Assembly (NCBI GenBank): GCA_040772885.1
Contig: JAXGXF010000004.1
Span: 183,636 to 247,635, forward strand
DNA from: Pullichristensenella sp002068815
Lineage (GTDB): Bacteria; Bacillota; Clostridia; Christensenellales; Aristaeellaceae
DNA length: 64,000 bases
Reading direction: 5' to 3'
Positions within the stretch are counted from its first letter, which is position 1. Every line of letters starts with the position of its first letter. The position numbers were made by a program, and so were the translations under genes. Shown here piece after piece: positions 1 to 9,488 of this stretch. The notes under the pieces are model-generated. The model did not search any database, was not told the origin of the DNA, and was given only the letters and a program-made list of their open reading frames with translations.

Positions 1-1
1 G

Positions 2-904
2 ATGACCGCAGCCGGACAGCGATCGGCGTCGCTCGTCTTCCCGCTCCCGCGGCAGAACGAGGTCGGCGAGTACGCCTACGGCGCGGACGGGAGCCTCCTC
101 TACAACGATACGGAGCTTCGAATCGCGCAGAAGGACACGGGCGAGTACGTGCTCAACTGCGACCAGATCATCTACATGATCGACATGTACGCGTCTCCCT
201 CGCTCGAGCACTTTCTGGGAACCGACGGCGACGGGTTCGACGTGCTCTCGCGCATCATGTACGGCGGCCGCGTCTCGCTGATGGTCGGCTTCGTGGTCGT
301 CTTTCTGGAAATCCTGCTGGGCGTGATCCTGGGCGGGCTGGCCGGCTATTACGGCGGCTGGGTCGACAACGTGATCATGCGCATGGTGGACATCTTCTAT
401 TGCCTGCCGTATCTGGCGATCATGATCATCATCGGCTCCATGATGGACGCCATGCGCATGGACACCTATGTCCGCCTGATCGTCATGATGGCCGCGCTGG
501 GCGTGATGGGATGGGTGGCGGTCGCGCGCCTCGTCCGCGGCCAGATACTGTCGCTGCGCGAACAGGAATACATGATCGCCGCGGAGGCGACCGGCATACG
601 CGTCAAGGACCGCATCTTCCGGCATCTGATCCCGAACGTGATGCCGCAATTGATCGTGTTCGCCACGATGGGCATCGGCTCGGTGATACTGACCGAATCG
701 ACGCTTTCGTTCCTGGGGCTGGGCGTCAAGCATCCGCTCGCGACGTGGGGCACGATCATCAACTCCGTGTCGTCCGCCTCGGCGATGGCGCACTACGCGT
801 TCATCTGGATTCCGGTGGGGCTTCTGATCTGCCTGACCGTGATCGCCTTCAACTTCGTCGGCGACGGCCTGCGCGACGCCTACGACCCGAAATCCAGGCG
901 CTGA
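2..904 (+). CDS. Oligopeptide/dipeptide ABC transporter permease, OppC/DppC type (5' end outside window)
   Basis: Inner-membrane permease of a peptide-type ABC importer. The readable part has a hydrophilic, probably extracytoplasmic region of about 85 residues, then several hydrophobic helices (one around residues 90-118). The cytoplasmic EAA loop that docks on the ATPases is at roughly residues 188-212 (EYMIAAEATGIRVKDRI, then HLIPN). Family members start with a cytoplasmic tail and a first membrane helix, and neither is present here, so the true start almost certainly lies upstream of base 1 and the ATG at base 2 is internal. Two ATPase genes follow at short spacing, as in opp/dpp operons. 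The substrate (peptide, nickel or another small solute) cannot be told from the permease alone. Confidence 0.9.
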   Translation: MTAAGQRSASLVFPLPRQNEVGEYAYGADGSLLYNDTELRIAQKDTGEYVLNCDQIIYMIDMYASPSLEHFLGTDGDGFDVLSRIMYGGRVSLMVGFVVVFLEILLGVILGGLAGYYGGWVDNVIMRMVDIFYCLPYLAIMIIIGSMMDAMRMDTYVRLIVMMAALGVMGWVAVARLVRGQILSLREQEYMIAAEATGIRVKDRIFRHLIPNVMPQLIVFATMGIGSVILTESTLSFLGLGVKHPLATWGTIINSVSSASAMAHYAFIWIPVGLLICLTVIAFNFVGDGLRDAYDPKSRR

Positions 905-917
905 GGGGGGACGCACG

Positions 918-2096
<1,179 letters not shown>

Positions 2097-2097
2097 T

Positions 2098-3126
2098 ATG
2101 GAAGCGACGAAAAAGCCCATTGCCGGGACCGAACGGGACGCGGAGTACCTGCTGGTCGTCAACAACCTGAAGAAATACTACCAGATCAAGTCCACCTTCC
2201 TCAAGGTGACCGTCGGGAACGCGAAGGCGGTGGACGGCATATCGTTCAGGATTCGGCGCGGCACCACGATGGGGCTCGTGGGCGAATCCGGCTGCGGAAA
2301 ATCGACGGTGGGGCGCACGATTCTGCGCCTCCTGGAAAAGACCGGGGGCGAGGTCTATTTCAACGGCCGGGAGCTGTTCTCCCTCTCGAAGAAGGAGCTG
2401 CGCAAATTGCGGCCGAGGATACAGATCATCTTTCAGGACCCCTATTCCAGCCTTTCGCCGCGCCTGCCCATCGGCGAGATCATCGGCGAGGCGGTGCGCG
2501 AGCACAAGATCGTGCCCGCGGACGAGTTGGACGACTACGTCTCCCGCGTGATGGAGGCCTGCGGCCTGCCGAAGTACTACAAGAGCCGCTACCCGCACGA
2601 GTTCTCCGGCGGCCAGCGCCAGCGCATCTGCATCGCGCGCGCCCTGGCGCTGAACCCGGATTTCATCGTCTGCGACGAGCCGGTCTCGGCGCTCGACGTG
2701 TCCATTCAGGCGCAGGTGATCAACCTGCTGCGCGACCTGCAGAGGGAATATGGGCTGACGTATCTGTTCATATCGCACGATCTGTCGGTTGTAGAGCACA
2801 TCTCCGACACGCTGGGCGTGATGTATCTCGGAAACATCGTCGAGTTTGCGGAGACGGAGATGCTGTTCAGCCGGCCGCTGCACCCCTACACGCGGGCGCT
2901 TCTCTCCGCCATCCCGGTTCCCGATCCGGACTACAAGATGGACCGGATACTTCTCAAGGGCAGCATTCCGTCCCCGACGAAGCCCCCGAACGGCTGCAAA
3001 TTCCACACGCGCTGCGAGGAGTGCATGGACATCTGCACGCGCGTCGCGCCGGACTTCCGGGAGATCGAGCCGGGGCACTACTGCGCCTGCCATCTGTACG
3101 GCGGCGCCCCGCGGGGGGATGCGTGA
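2098..3126 (+). CDS. oppF: Peptide ABC transporter ATP-binding protein, OppF/DppF type
   Basis: Second ATPase subunit of the peptide importer. Walker A GESGCGKS is near residues 62-69, the signature FSGGQRQR near 180 and Walker B VCDEPVSALD near 200. The C-terminal oligopeptide-transport domain has the CKFHTRCEECMDIC cysteine cluster. At 342 residues its length is normal for the family. The start is one base after the OppD-type stop, so translation is probably coupled. The OppF assignment rests on its position after OppD and on the KYYQIK-type N-terminus. Confidence 0.93.
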   Translation: MEATKKPIAGTERDAEYLLVVNNLKKYYQIKSTFLKVTVGNAKAVDGISFRIRRGTTMGLVGESGCGKSTVGRTILRLLEKTGGEVYFNGRELFSLSKKELRKLRPRIQIIFQDPYSSLSPRLPIGEIIGEAVREHKIVPADELDDYVSRVMEACGLPKYYKSRYPHEFSGGQRQRICIARALALNPDFIVCDEPVSALDVSIQAQVINLLRDLQREYGLTYLFISHDLSVVEHISDTLGVMYLGNIVEFAETEMLFSRPLHPYTRALLSAIPVPDPDYKMDRILLKGSIPSPTKPPNGCKFHTRCEECMDICTRVAPDFREIEPGHYCACHLYGGAPRGDA

Positions 3127-3368
3127 TGCGCAGGGACAGATTCCCCCCGGGGGACGACGGGCGCACGATCTCGAACATGAACGTGGAGGGCATGCCCTGG
3201 TATTCCGACCGCGCTTCAAGGCGCGAGGAGGGGAAGATGCGGCTGTCGCGCGGCGAGATGCGCTCGGTGATCGCCGGCGCGCTGGGCGCGTCGCTGCTGG
3301 TCGCGCTCGTGTTCGCCGGGGTCTTCGCGGGGTTCATATTGTTTCTCGAAATGATCGTGTTCAAATGA
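3126..3368 (+). CDS. Small single-pass membrane protein at the end of the peptide transporter operon
   Basis: An 80-residue protein whose ATG overlaps the stop of the OppF-type gene (TGATG), which indicates translational coupling. The first 45 residues are polar and contain DDGRTISNMNVEGMPWY. One hydrophobic helix follows (about residues 50-76), ending in a single lysine. The operon position and coupling argue for a real gene even though it is short. I do not recognise a characterised family. A role next to the transporter, such as assembly or regulation, is only inference. An upstream in-frame start at 3021 would overlap oppF deeply and is less likely. Confidence 0.65.
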   Translation: MRRDRFPPGDDGRTISNMNVEGMPWYSDRASRREEGKMRLSRGEMRSVIAGALGASLLVALVFAGVFAGFILFLEMIVFK

Positions 3369-3401
3369 CAACGCGGCCGCCGTTTGCACGGCGGCCGTTG
3401 T
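3368..3401 (+). terminator. Terminator hairpin between convergent genes
   Basis: A GC-rich inverted repeat (left arm with CGGCCGCCG, right arm with CGGCGGCCG, TTTGCA loop, short bulge in the left arm) begins at the stop of the small membrane protein and faces the convergent GntR gene. There is no long T tract, so efficiency is uncertain. It could serve both directions. Confidence 0.6.
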
Positions 3402-3425
3402 CGGGAAACCATGATCGGCTCCCCG

Positions 3426-4163
3426 TCAGCTCTGCTGGAACACATCCTTCCAGTAGAGGAAGTGGTCGTTGATCGCGTCCACGATGCGCGCCTTGTCGCG
3501 CCGGACGATGACCTCGTAGATGTTTTTGTGCAGCTCCAGCATGTAGTCCAGCTCGCCCCGCCGGATGAACACCGCGACCGCCCTTTCCCGGGTCGGCCTC
3601 GCCACGCGTTCGACGACGAACGATATCTTCTCCATCAGCGGATTCGCGGCGATGCGCTGAAGCTCGCCGTGAAACGCGATGTCGGCCATCATGACGGCCT
3701 CCGTCGTCGGCTTCTCCCGGATGGTTTTTTCCATGAAGGCGAGCGATTTTTTCAGCCGGGCGAGGTCCTGCTTCGTCGCCTTCTCGATCGACAGCTCCAT
3801 CACGCCGACCTCGAACACATGCCGAAGCTCCATGACCGCGGGGGTGGAGCCGCCCTCGAGCACCATGCCGTAGACCATCGGGTCGAGCATGCGGTCCGAG
3901 AAGCCGTCCGCGACGAACGTGCCCTCGGCGCGCCGGATCACGAGCAGGCCCATCGTCACGAGCGCCTTGATCGCCTCCCGAACCGAATTCCGGCCGACGC
4001 CCATCGACTCGGACAGCTCGGTCTCGGTCGGAATCCTCTGCCCGGGCTTCAATTGGCCGTTCATGATCGCGTCCGTCAGCCGCGCGATGATGCGGTCGAC
4101 GATCGATTTTTGCCGCATGGGCCGGAGCAGCCGGCCCGCCTTTGTCGCATTCTTCTTTTCCAT
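3426..4163 (-). CDS. GntR-family transcriptional regulator, FadR subfamily (FCD domain)
   Basis: DNA-binding repressor or activator that responds to a small organic acid or sugar acid. An N-terminal winged helix (about residues 18-78: LTDAIMNGQLKPGQRIPTE, then SMGVGRNSVREAIKAL) is followed by an all-helical FCD effector domain with the metal-binding DIAFHGEL and LHKNIYEVI elements. I chose the ATG at 4163 because an AGAAAGG ribosome site lies about 10 bases upstream; the ATG at 4172 is too close to that site, and longer starts are A/T-rich noncoding sequence. It points the same way as the TRAP/transketolase operon and is separated from it only by an IS110 remnant, so it may be that operon's regulator. 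A weak inverted repeat ATAAC/GTTAT (4216-4234) lies upstream. Confidence 0.9.
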   Translation of the reverse strand: MEKKNATKAGRLLRPMRQKSIVDRIIARLTDAIMNGQLKPGQRIPTETELSESMGVGRNSVREAIKALVTMGLLVIRRAEGTFVADGFSDRMLDPMVYGMVLEGGSTPAVMELRHVFEVGVMELSIEKATKQDLARLKKSLAFMEKTIREKPTTEAVMMADIAFHGELQRIAANPLMEKISFVVERVARPTRERAVAVFIRRGELDYMLELHKNIYEVIVRRDKARIVDAINDHFLYWKDVFQQS

Positions 4164-4250
4164 TATGACCATACCTTTCTGGCACCAACGAGTAATGAAA
4201 CCTTGTTGATGCGCAATAACGTAGTGTGAGTTATACCACAACACAGGCAA

Positions 4251-5870
4251 TCTGTGTTACAGTACGAGTGGAGGCGCAGATAGACAACAGAGCACGCGGA
4301 GGCAGGTGGACCGCGTAATACGCGAATCCGCTCCATTATCAGTCGCCGGGCGCCCATACATGTATCAATGAGTTGGACATGCGCTTGCGTTGGCGAGTGC
4401 AGCTCAAACTTATCTGTGTCAAGACGTTACTCGTTTTTAGGCAGGGCACTTCTGTCCCTGTCTGCGCCTTCCAATCTAGACTGGGAGGTGCTATGCTATG
4501 GGGCGACTGAAAATCGTCTACCCTGTCTGCTGCGGTATGGATGTGCACCGCGACTTTGTGATTGCGTGTATCGCGACCACAAACAGTCAGGGCGTCACGG
4601 ACTACTTGAGCAAGCGGTTCTCAACCTATTCGGGAGGGTTGCGAGACCTGGCTGCTTGGCTCCTTATGAACAACTGTAAGGACGTTTGCATGGAATCCAC
4701 CGGAAAGTATTGGTTCCCCGTCCAAAACATCCTCTGAAAAAAGCTGTAACGTGGTGGTCAGCCATCCCAAGTTTGTCAAAGCTATCAAGGGCAAGAAGAC
4801 CGACAAGAAGGATGCCATGTGGATTGCCGACCTCTTTAAGCACGACCCGTGCGCGGCAGCTTCATTCTCCGGAAGAGATCCGTCAACTCCGCGATCTGTG
4901 CCGCTACTAACAAGCGACCGCCTACAACACAGGCGAGAAGAACCGCGCTCAGAACTGCCTCACCGTCTCCAACTTGAAGCTCGATAGCGTGTTCAGCAAC
5001 GTGTTCTGCAAGAAGCGTCCGCTATCATCAGCCATATGCTGGAGCATCCGGGCGAACAGTTCCCTGTCGCGCCGTTCGTACATCCCAGATGCAAGTCCCC
5101 CATCGAAGACATTCGCTGCCGTTGACGGCGCTTTCAGCCCTTGGCAAGCCGCAGGAGAAGCCAATGGTCATCCGCACACACATGGATGATCTGGCGTCGC
5201 TCAAGCAATCGCTCGAAGCCCTCATTTTCAAACTCGCCCAGCCGTTCACGCGCCAAATCGAACTGCTGCTCACTGTCCTGGCATATCCGAGCCGATGACA
5301 GCCATCCGCATCATCGCTGAAATCGGCGCGGATATGTCCCAGTTTGAGTCCTCCAAACACCTGTGCTCCTGCGGGAGCTGACTCACCCCGCAGAACAACG
5401 AGAGCGCCGGGAAGAAGAAAACCACCCGCATTGGCAAAGCCGGACAGTATATCAAGCCCTCCTGCTCCAGTGCGCCATTGCCGCCTGCAACCCTCGTTCC
5501 AAGCGCTACCTGCAAGATTCCTCGCCAAATACCAGCAACTCTATAAGCGTCGCGGAAAGAAGAAAGCCAGAATCGCCATCTCTCGTAGACTACTGACCGC
5601 CATTTTCCACATGCTCCTAAATGATGAACCCTATGCTCCTTTCGAAGCGTCCGCAAGACACACTATCCCCGATAGCCGTGTCCTGACTCCCGATCAGGCG
5701 CTCGCTTTGCTTCGTGCTAATGGTTACATCATTCAAGAGCCTCCCCGTAGTCGCCCCCCGCAGGGATCGCTTCATCCGGCTGATCCCCACGCTTCTCTTC
5801 GCTGCCTTGCGGTGGCTTGTTTTCTTATGCCTTTTTTTCCGGCTTCCGGCTTATTTTGTTTCAAACTTGG
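4251..5870 (+). mobile_element. Decayed IS110-family insertion sequence (ends not defined)
   Basis: The block between the GntR regulator and the split transketolase carries an IS110-type transposase reading frame broken many times. IS110 elements lack terminal inverted repeats, so the exact ends cannot be read off. The non-coding 4251-4497 region (about 250 bases, short A/T-rich stretches, no gene) would correspond to the left end, where IS110 elements encode their bridge RNA. The stretch 5748-5870 has no gene and would be the right end. Both end assignments are inference from family layout. Confidence 0.55.
4498..5747 (+). pseudogene. IS110-family transposase, multiply frameshifted remnant
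   Basis: Fragments in all three frames reassemble into one IS110 DEDD transposase. The N-terminus (4498-4737) has GMDVHRDFV and CMESTGKYW and ends in a premature stop. Next come VVVSHPKFVKAIKGKKTDKKD (frame change near 4740), PEEIRQLRDLC near 4870-4905, then HMDDLASLKQSLEALIF near 5180. The C-terminal transposase domain follows, with AIRIIAEIGADMSQF near 5300 and AGLTPQNNESAGKKK near 5380, and the tail ends near LLRANGYII at 5745. I count at least six frame changes, so no functional transposase is made. Flanking genes on both sides are intact, which argues for real decay rather than poor sequence. Confidence 0.88.
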
Positions 5871-6806
5871 CTACCTCAGCGAACGCTCCGCAGCGTCCGC
5901 GATGTCCTCTATTGAAAGTCCGTAGGCGTCGAGCAGCTCGTCGGCGGCGCCGCTTCGCGGATACAGGTCCCGGAGCCCGACGCGCTCGACGCGCAGCGGC
6001 TTAATCTGGCACGCCGCCTCGCAAATGGCGCTGCCCAGCCCGCCGTATATGTTGTGATCCTCGACCGTGACCGCGGCCCTGACCCGCCTGAGCGCCGCCC
6101 CCACGGCCTCCATATCGAGGGGCTTGATCGTGGACACGTCGTAGAGATTCGCGCCGACGCCCCGGCCGTTGAGCCGCTTCGCCGCCTCGATCGCGCGGTT
6201 CATGATGAACCCGCTCGCGAACAGCGCCACGTCGTCGCCATAGGCCAAAACCTCGCGGATTTTGCCGAACTCGAACGGCGTATGTTCGTCGAACACCTCC
6301 GGCTCGCGGCCGCTGCCGAGGCGCAGGTAGACGGGCCCGCGCCGGTCGAGCATGGCCTTCGCCGCCCGGTACGCCTGATGCGCGTCCGCGGGCGTCAGAA
6401 TCTCGACGCCCGGCATCGAGCGCAGTATGCCCACGTCCTCGTAAAACTGATGCGTGACGCCCTCGCGCTCGCCGCCGAGCATGCCGCCGTTCAGCCCGAT
6501 GAACTTCACGTTCAGCCCCGGGTAGGCGACGAACGTGCGGATCATCTCGCAGGCGCGCATCGTCAGGAATCCGGCGTAGCTGATGACGACCGGCTTCATC
6601 CCCGCGGCGGCCAGGCCCGCGGCGACGTCCACAGCGTTCTGCTCGGCGATGCCCACCTCGATCAGGCGGTCGGGGAACTCCCTCTGAAACGGCACGGCGC
6701 GCGCCGCCAGCATAGAGTCCGGCGATACCACGACGAGCGTTTCGTCTTCCCGCGCGGCCTCGATCAGCGCGCGCATCGCCGCCTCGCGCGTACTCAAAAT
6801 GCTCAT
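5871..6806 (-). CDS. Transketolase, C-terminal subunit (split enzyme)
   Basis: Carries the pyrimidine-binding and C-terminal domains of a thiamine-diphosphate transketolase that exchanges two-carbon units between sugar phosphates. The cofactor-activating glutamate sits in the IEVGIAEQNAVDVAAGLA motif (about residues 48-66). The C-terminal domain has VEDHNIYGGLGSAI near 250. At 311 residues it is the usual size for the second half of a split transketolase. Its ATG overlaps the stop of the N-terminal subunit gene by three bases (ATGA), which fits 1:1 production. Downstream lies the IS110 remnant; no terminator is evident. It may act on an unusual sugar phosphate rather than in the core pentose phosphate pathway. 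Confidence 0.93.
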   Translation of the reverse strand: MSILSTREAAMRALIEAAREDETLVVVSPDSMLAARAVPFQREFPDRLIEVGIAEQNAVDVAAGLAAAGMKPVVISYAGFLTMRACEMIRTFVAYPGLNVKFIGLNGGMLGGEREGVTHQFYEDVGILRSMPGVEILTPADAHQAYRAAKAMLDRRGPVYLRLGSGREPEVFDEHTPFEFGKIREVLAYGDDVALFASGFIMNRAIEAAKRLNGRGVGANLYDVSTIKPLDMEAVGAALRRVRAAVTVEDHNIYGGLGSAICEAACQIKPLRVERVGLRDLYPRSGAADELLDAYGLSIEDIADAAERSLR

Positions 6807-7615
6807 CCCATCAGCTCCTTGCGGGCGATTTCCACTTCCTCGGCGGTCGGCGTGCGCTTGTGCCAGGCGTTGTTGTCCTCCATGTAGGAGATGTTCTTGC
6901 CCTTCAGCGTCTTGCAGCCGATGAACGAGGGCACACGCTTCTCCGCCTTGGCCGAGCGTATCGCTTCGCGGATCGCGTCCACGTCGTGGCCGTCGATCGA
7001 CTGCACGTGCCAGTGGAACGCCCGGAATTTTTCGTCGACCGGATAGAGGCTCGAGAGCTCCGTCACGTGGCCGCCGGACTGGTGGTTGTTGAGGTCGCCG
7101 AACACGATCAGCCTGCCGGCCCCGTGCTTGGCCGCGGCCATCGCCGCCTCCCAGACGATGCCCTCCTCAAGCTCGCCGTCGCCGACGATCACGTAGACAT
7201 AATTTTCGATATTCCGGAACCGGCAGCCGAGCGCCATGCCGAGCCCCACGGCGATGCCGTTGCCCAGCGACCCGGAGACCGAGTCGATGCCGGGCGTCTT
7301 GTTCATGTCGGGGTGGCCCTGCAATATGCCCTTGAGCGTGCGGAGCTTCGGAAGCTCCTCCATCGGGAAGAAGCCCTTCCGCGCCAGCGCCGCATACTGT
7401 ATCGGGCAGGCGTGGCCCTTCGAGAGGATCAGCCGGTCCCGCTCGCCCCAGCCGGGCTCTTCGGGCCGGAGCCTCATCTCGTCGAAATACAGCACGCTCA
7501 GTATCTCGGCGATCGACATGCACGGGCCGGGATGCCCGTCCCCGGACGCGTGCACCATCTCGACCACGTCCATTCGGAGGCGGTTTGCCATCCGATACAG
7601 CTCGCCGGTGTTCAT
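6803..7615 (-). CDS. Transketolase, N-terminal subunit (split enzyme)
   Basis: Provides the diphosphate-binding half of the split transketolase. Substrate-loop histidines lie in ASGDGHPGPCMS (about residues 24-35) and SKGHACPIQYAAL (near 65). The thiamine-diphosphate motif starts with GDGELEEGIVWEA near 145 and continues to NNHQSGG about 30 residues later. At 270 residues it is normal for the family. The open frame continues upstream through the TRAP permease in another frame, but the ATG at 7615, just after the preceding gene's end at 7633, gives the correct family start (MNTGELYRMANRLR). The two halves overlap by four bases. Confidence 0.93.
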   Translation of the reverse strand: MNTGELYRMANRLRMDVVEMVHASGDGHPGPCMSIAEILSVLYFDEMRLRPEEPGWGERDRLILSKGHACPIQYAALARKGFFPMEELPKLRTLKGILQGHPDMNKTPGIDSVSGSLGNGIAVGLGMALGCRFRNIENYVYVIVGDGELEEGIVWEAAMAAAKHGAGRLIVFGDLNNHQSGGHVTELSSLYPVDEKFRAFHWHVQSIDGHDVDAIREAIRSAKAEKRVPSFIGCKTLKGKNISYMEDNNAWHKRTPTAEEVEIARKELMG

Positions 7616-7632
7616 TCTCACAGCCTCCCGCC

Positions 7633-8913
7633 TCACTTGATCAGGCTCGCCGGCCCGGTGATCAGTATCGGGAAGGCGACGCACAGCGCGATTACGACCA
7701 GCATGCCCACGATGAAGGGGATCAGCTTGATCATCGCGTCCCAGACCCGGACCTTCAAAAAGTCGCAGGCGATGAACAGGCACATGCCCTCCGGCGGCGT
7801 GACCAGCCCGATGGCCACCATCATGACGACGCACACGCTCAGCACGACGGGATCGATGCCCACCTGCAGCGCGATGGGGTAGACGACCGGCATGAACAGC
7901 ACGATCGTGGAGAGCGCCTCCATGAACGTGCCCAGGACCAGAAACAGGGCCATGATGATGATCAGCATGAAGGTGGGATTCGTGGTGATGGACAGAAGCA
8001 GGTTCTGCGCCGCCGTGTGGAAGCCGGCGGTGGTCAAGAGCTTTCCGAACAGCGCCGCAGTGCCCACGATGAGAAACACCTTGCTCGTGGTCTTGACGGT
8101 TTCGGTCAGCGCCGCCTTGACCGTCTCCAGCGTCAGCTCCTTGTAGACGAAGCCGCCGACGATGATCGCGTAGATCACCGCCACGAGCGCGACCTCGGTC
8201 GGGGAGACCACGCCGGACATGATCGCGAGCATGATGACCGGCGGCATGAGCAGCGCCAGGAAGCTGTGCTTGAAGGAGGCCCAGACGGACTTGATCTGGA
8301 AGGGGGTTTCCTCCTTGGGCACGCGCTCCTTCTTTGCCATCCAGTAGGAGACGACCATCTGCGAGATGCCGCACAGTATGCCCGGGACGATGCCGCCCAG
8401 GAACAGCTTGCCGGTGGAGATGCCCAAGATGCCCGCGATGACCACCATGGGGATGCTCGGCGGTATGATGATGCCGATCGTGGAGGAGATCGCCGTGACC
8501 GCCACGGTGAACTCCCTGCTGTATTTCTTGTTCACCATCTCCGGCATGATCAGCGCGCTTTCGTAGGCGGTGTCCGCCGCCGCGGAGCCGGATATGCCCG
8601 CGAAGATCATGCTGGTCACGACGTTGACGTGGGCCAGTCCGCCGACGATGTGCCCGACGAGCGAGTACGCGAAGCCGATCAGCCGCTTCCCGATGCCGCC
8701 GGCGCCCATCAGAAGCCCCGCGAACGTAAACAGCGGCACGGCCAGAAGGGAGAACGAGTTCATGCCCTCGAAGATGCGCTGCCCGGCGGTGACGAGGTTC
8801 CCGGCGCCCATGAACTCGATGCCGAAGATCGACGAGAGGCCCAGCGAGACGCCGATCGGCAGCCCGACGAAGAGGAGGATGAAGAACACGATGATGAGGA
8901 ACATGATCAGCAT
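7633..8913 (-). CDS. dctM: TRAP transporter large permease, DctM type
   Basis: Large membrane subunit of a tripartite, ion-gradient-driven importer for organic acids or sugar acids. At 426 residues it has about twelve hydrophobic segments, starting MLIMFLIIVFFILLFVGLP, with the family motifs GLLMGAGGIGKRLIGF, ISGSAAADTA and IIPPSIPMV. Normal length. It overlaps the small-permease gene by seven bases, so the pair is co-translated. It is the third TRAP gene in the order binding protein, small permease, large permease. Confidence 0.95.
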   Translation of the reverse strand: MLIMFLIIVFFILLFVGLPIGVSLGLSSIFGIEFMGAGNLVTAGQRIFEGMNSFSLLAVPLFTFAGLLMGAGGIGKRLIGFAYSLVGHIVGGLAHVNVVTSMIFAGISGSAAADTAYESALIMPEMVNKKYSREFTVAVTAISSTIGIIIPPSIPMVVIAGILGISTGKLFLGGIVPGILCGISQMVVSYWMAKKERVPKEETPFQIKSVWASFKHSFLALLMPPVIMLAIMSGVVSPTEVALVAVIYAIIVGGFVYKELTLETVKAALTETVKTTSKVFLIVGTAALFGKLLTTAGFHTAAQNLLLSITTNPTFMLIIIMALFLVLGTFMEALSTIVLFMPVVYPIALQVGIDPVVLSVCVVMMVAIGLVTPPEGMCLFIACDFLKVRVWDAMIKLIPFIVGMLVVIALCVAFPILITGPASLIK

Positions 8914-9392
8914 ATGTTGTCCTCCTCCCGGCCGAACGTTCGGAAGTCATGGATGCCGCGCAGCAGCGTGGCGGCGGCGCTCAGAACGCACATGATCGGA
9001 ATCAGCCAGTAGACGTAGGCCATCCTGAGCGGAGGCATCGTGGAGATCAGCTGCCGGGATTTGCCCGCGAGCAGGAAAAACGCGGCCGCGACCATCGCGA
9101 AAAACAGCGCCGTGAACAGGGCGATGACCAGACGGAGCCACTTCTTGGCGACGCCCTTCAGGATGCCCTCGAGCGCGTCTATGCGCAGGTGGTCGTTCTT
9201 CGCGCACAGGCCCACGCCGGCGATGAACACGCACCAGACGTTCAGGTATTGCGAGCTCTCCATGTACCAGGGCAGCCCGCCGCTCATAAAGCGCGCGACG
9301 ATGTTGACGGTCATGATCAGCGCCATCGCGACAAAGCACGCCACGGCTGACCAGGTGCTGATCCTGTCCACCGCGTCCAGGAACTTCTTCAT
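8907..9392 (-). CDS. dctQ: TRAP transporter small permease, DctQ type
   Basis: Four-helix membrane subunit that links the binding protein and DctM in a TRAP importer. 161 residues with hydrophobic helices near 14-38, 50-65, 90-112 and 128-148, and the family pattern of a tryptophan-rich second helix (QYLNVWCVFIAGVGL, then KNDHLRID). It starts at an ATG behind a GGGGG-type ribosome site and overlaps dctM by seven bases. Confidence 0.92.
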   Translation of the reverse strand: MKKFLDAVDRISTWSAVACFVAMALIMTVNIVARFMSGGLPWYMESSQYLNVWCVFIAGVGLCAKNDHLRIDALEGILKGVAKKWLRLVIALFTALFFAMVAAAFFLLAGKSRQLISTMPPLRMAYVYWLIPIMCVLSAAATLLRGIHDFRTFGREEDNIC

Positions 9393-9420
9393 GGTTTCCG
9401 GTCCCCCCTTCTTTGGAATC

Positions 9421-9448
9421 GGGCCGGCGCGAGCGATTGCGCCGGCCC
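9421..9448 (-). promoter_or_regulatory. Intercistronic hairpin between dctP and dctQ
   Basis: Perfect 10-base-pair GC stem (GGGCCGGCGC and GCGCCGGCCC, 8-base loop) directly after the binding-protein gene, with no U tract on the minus strand. This fits an mRNA-stabilising or partial-termination stem that keeps binding-protein transcript in excess over permease. Confidence 0.6.
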
Positions 9449-9488
9449 GTCCTGCCGAGCGTTCAGAGGCTTTGCGAGCGATCCATCC

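Noticed and set aside
6803..8950. 715-codon minus-strand frame joining the transketolase subunit to upstream sequence
   Set aside because: The first two-thirds is the out-of-frame shadow of dctM; only the part from ATG 7615 is a real gene.
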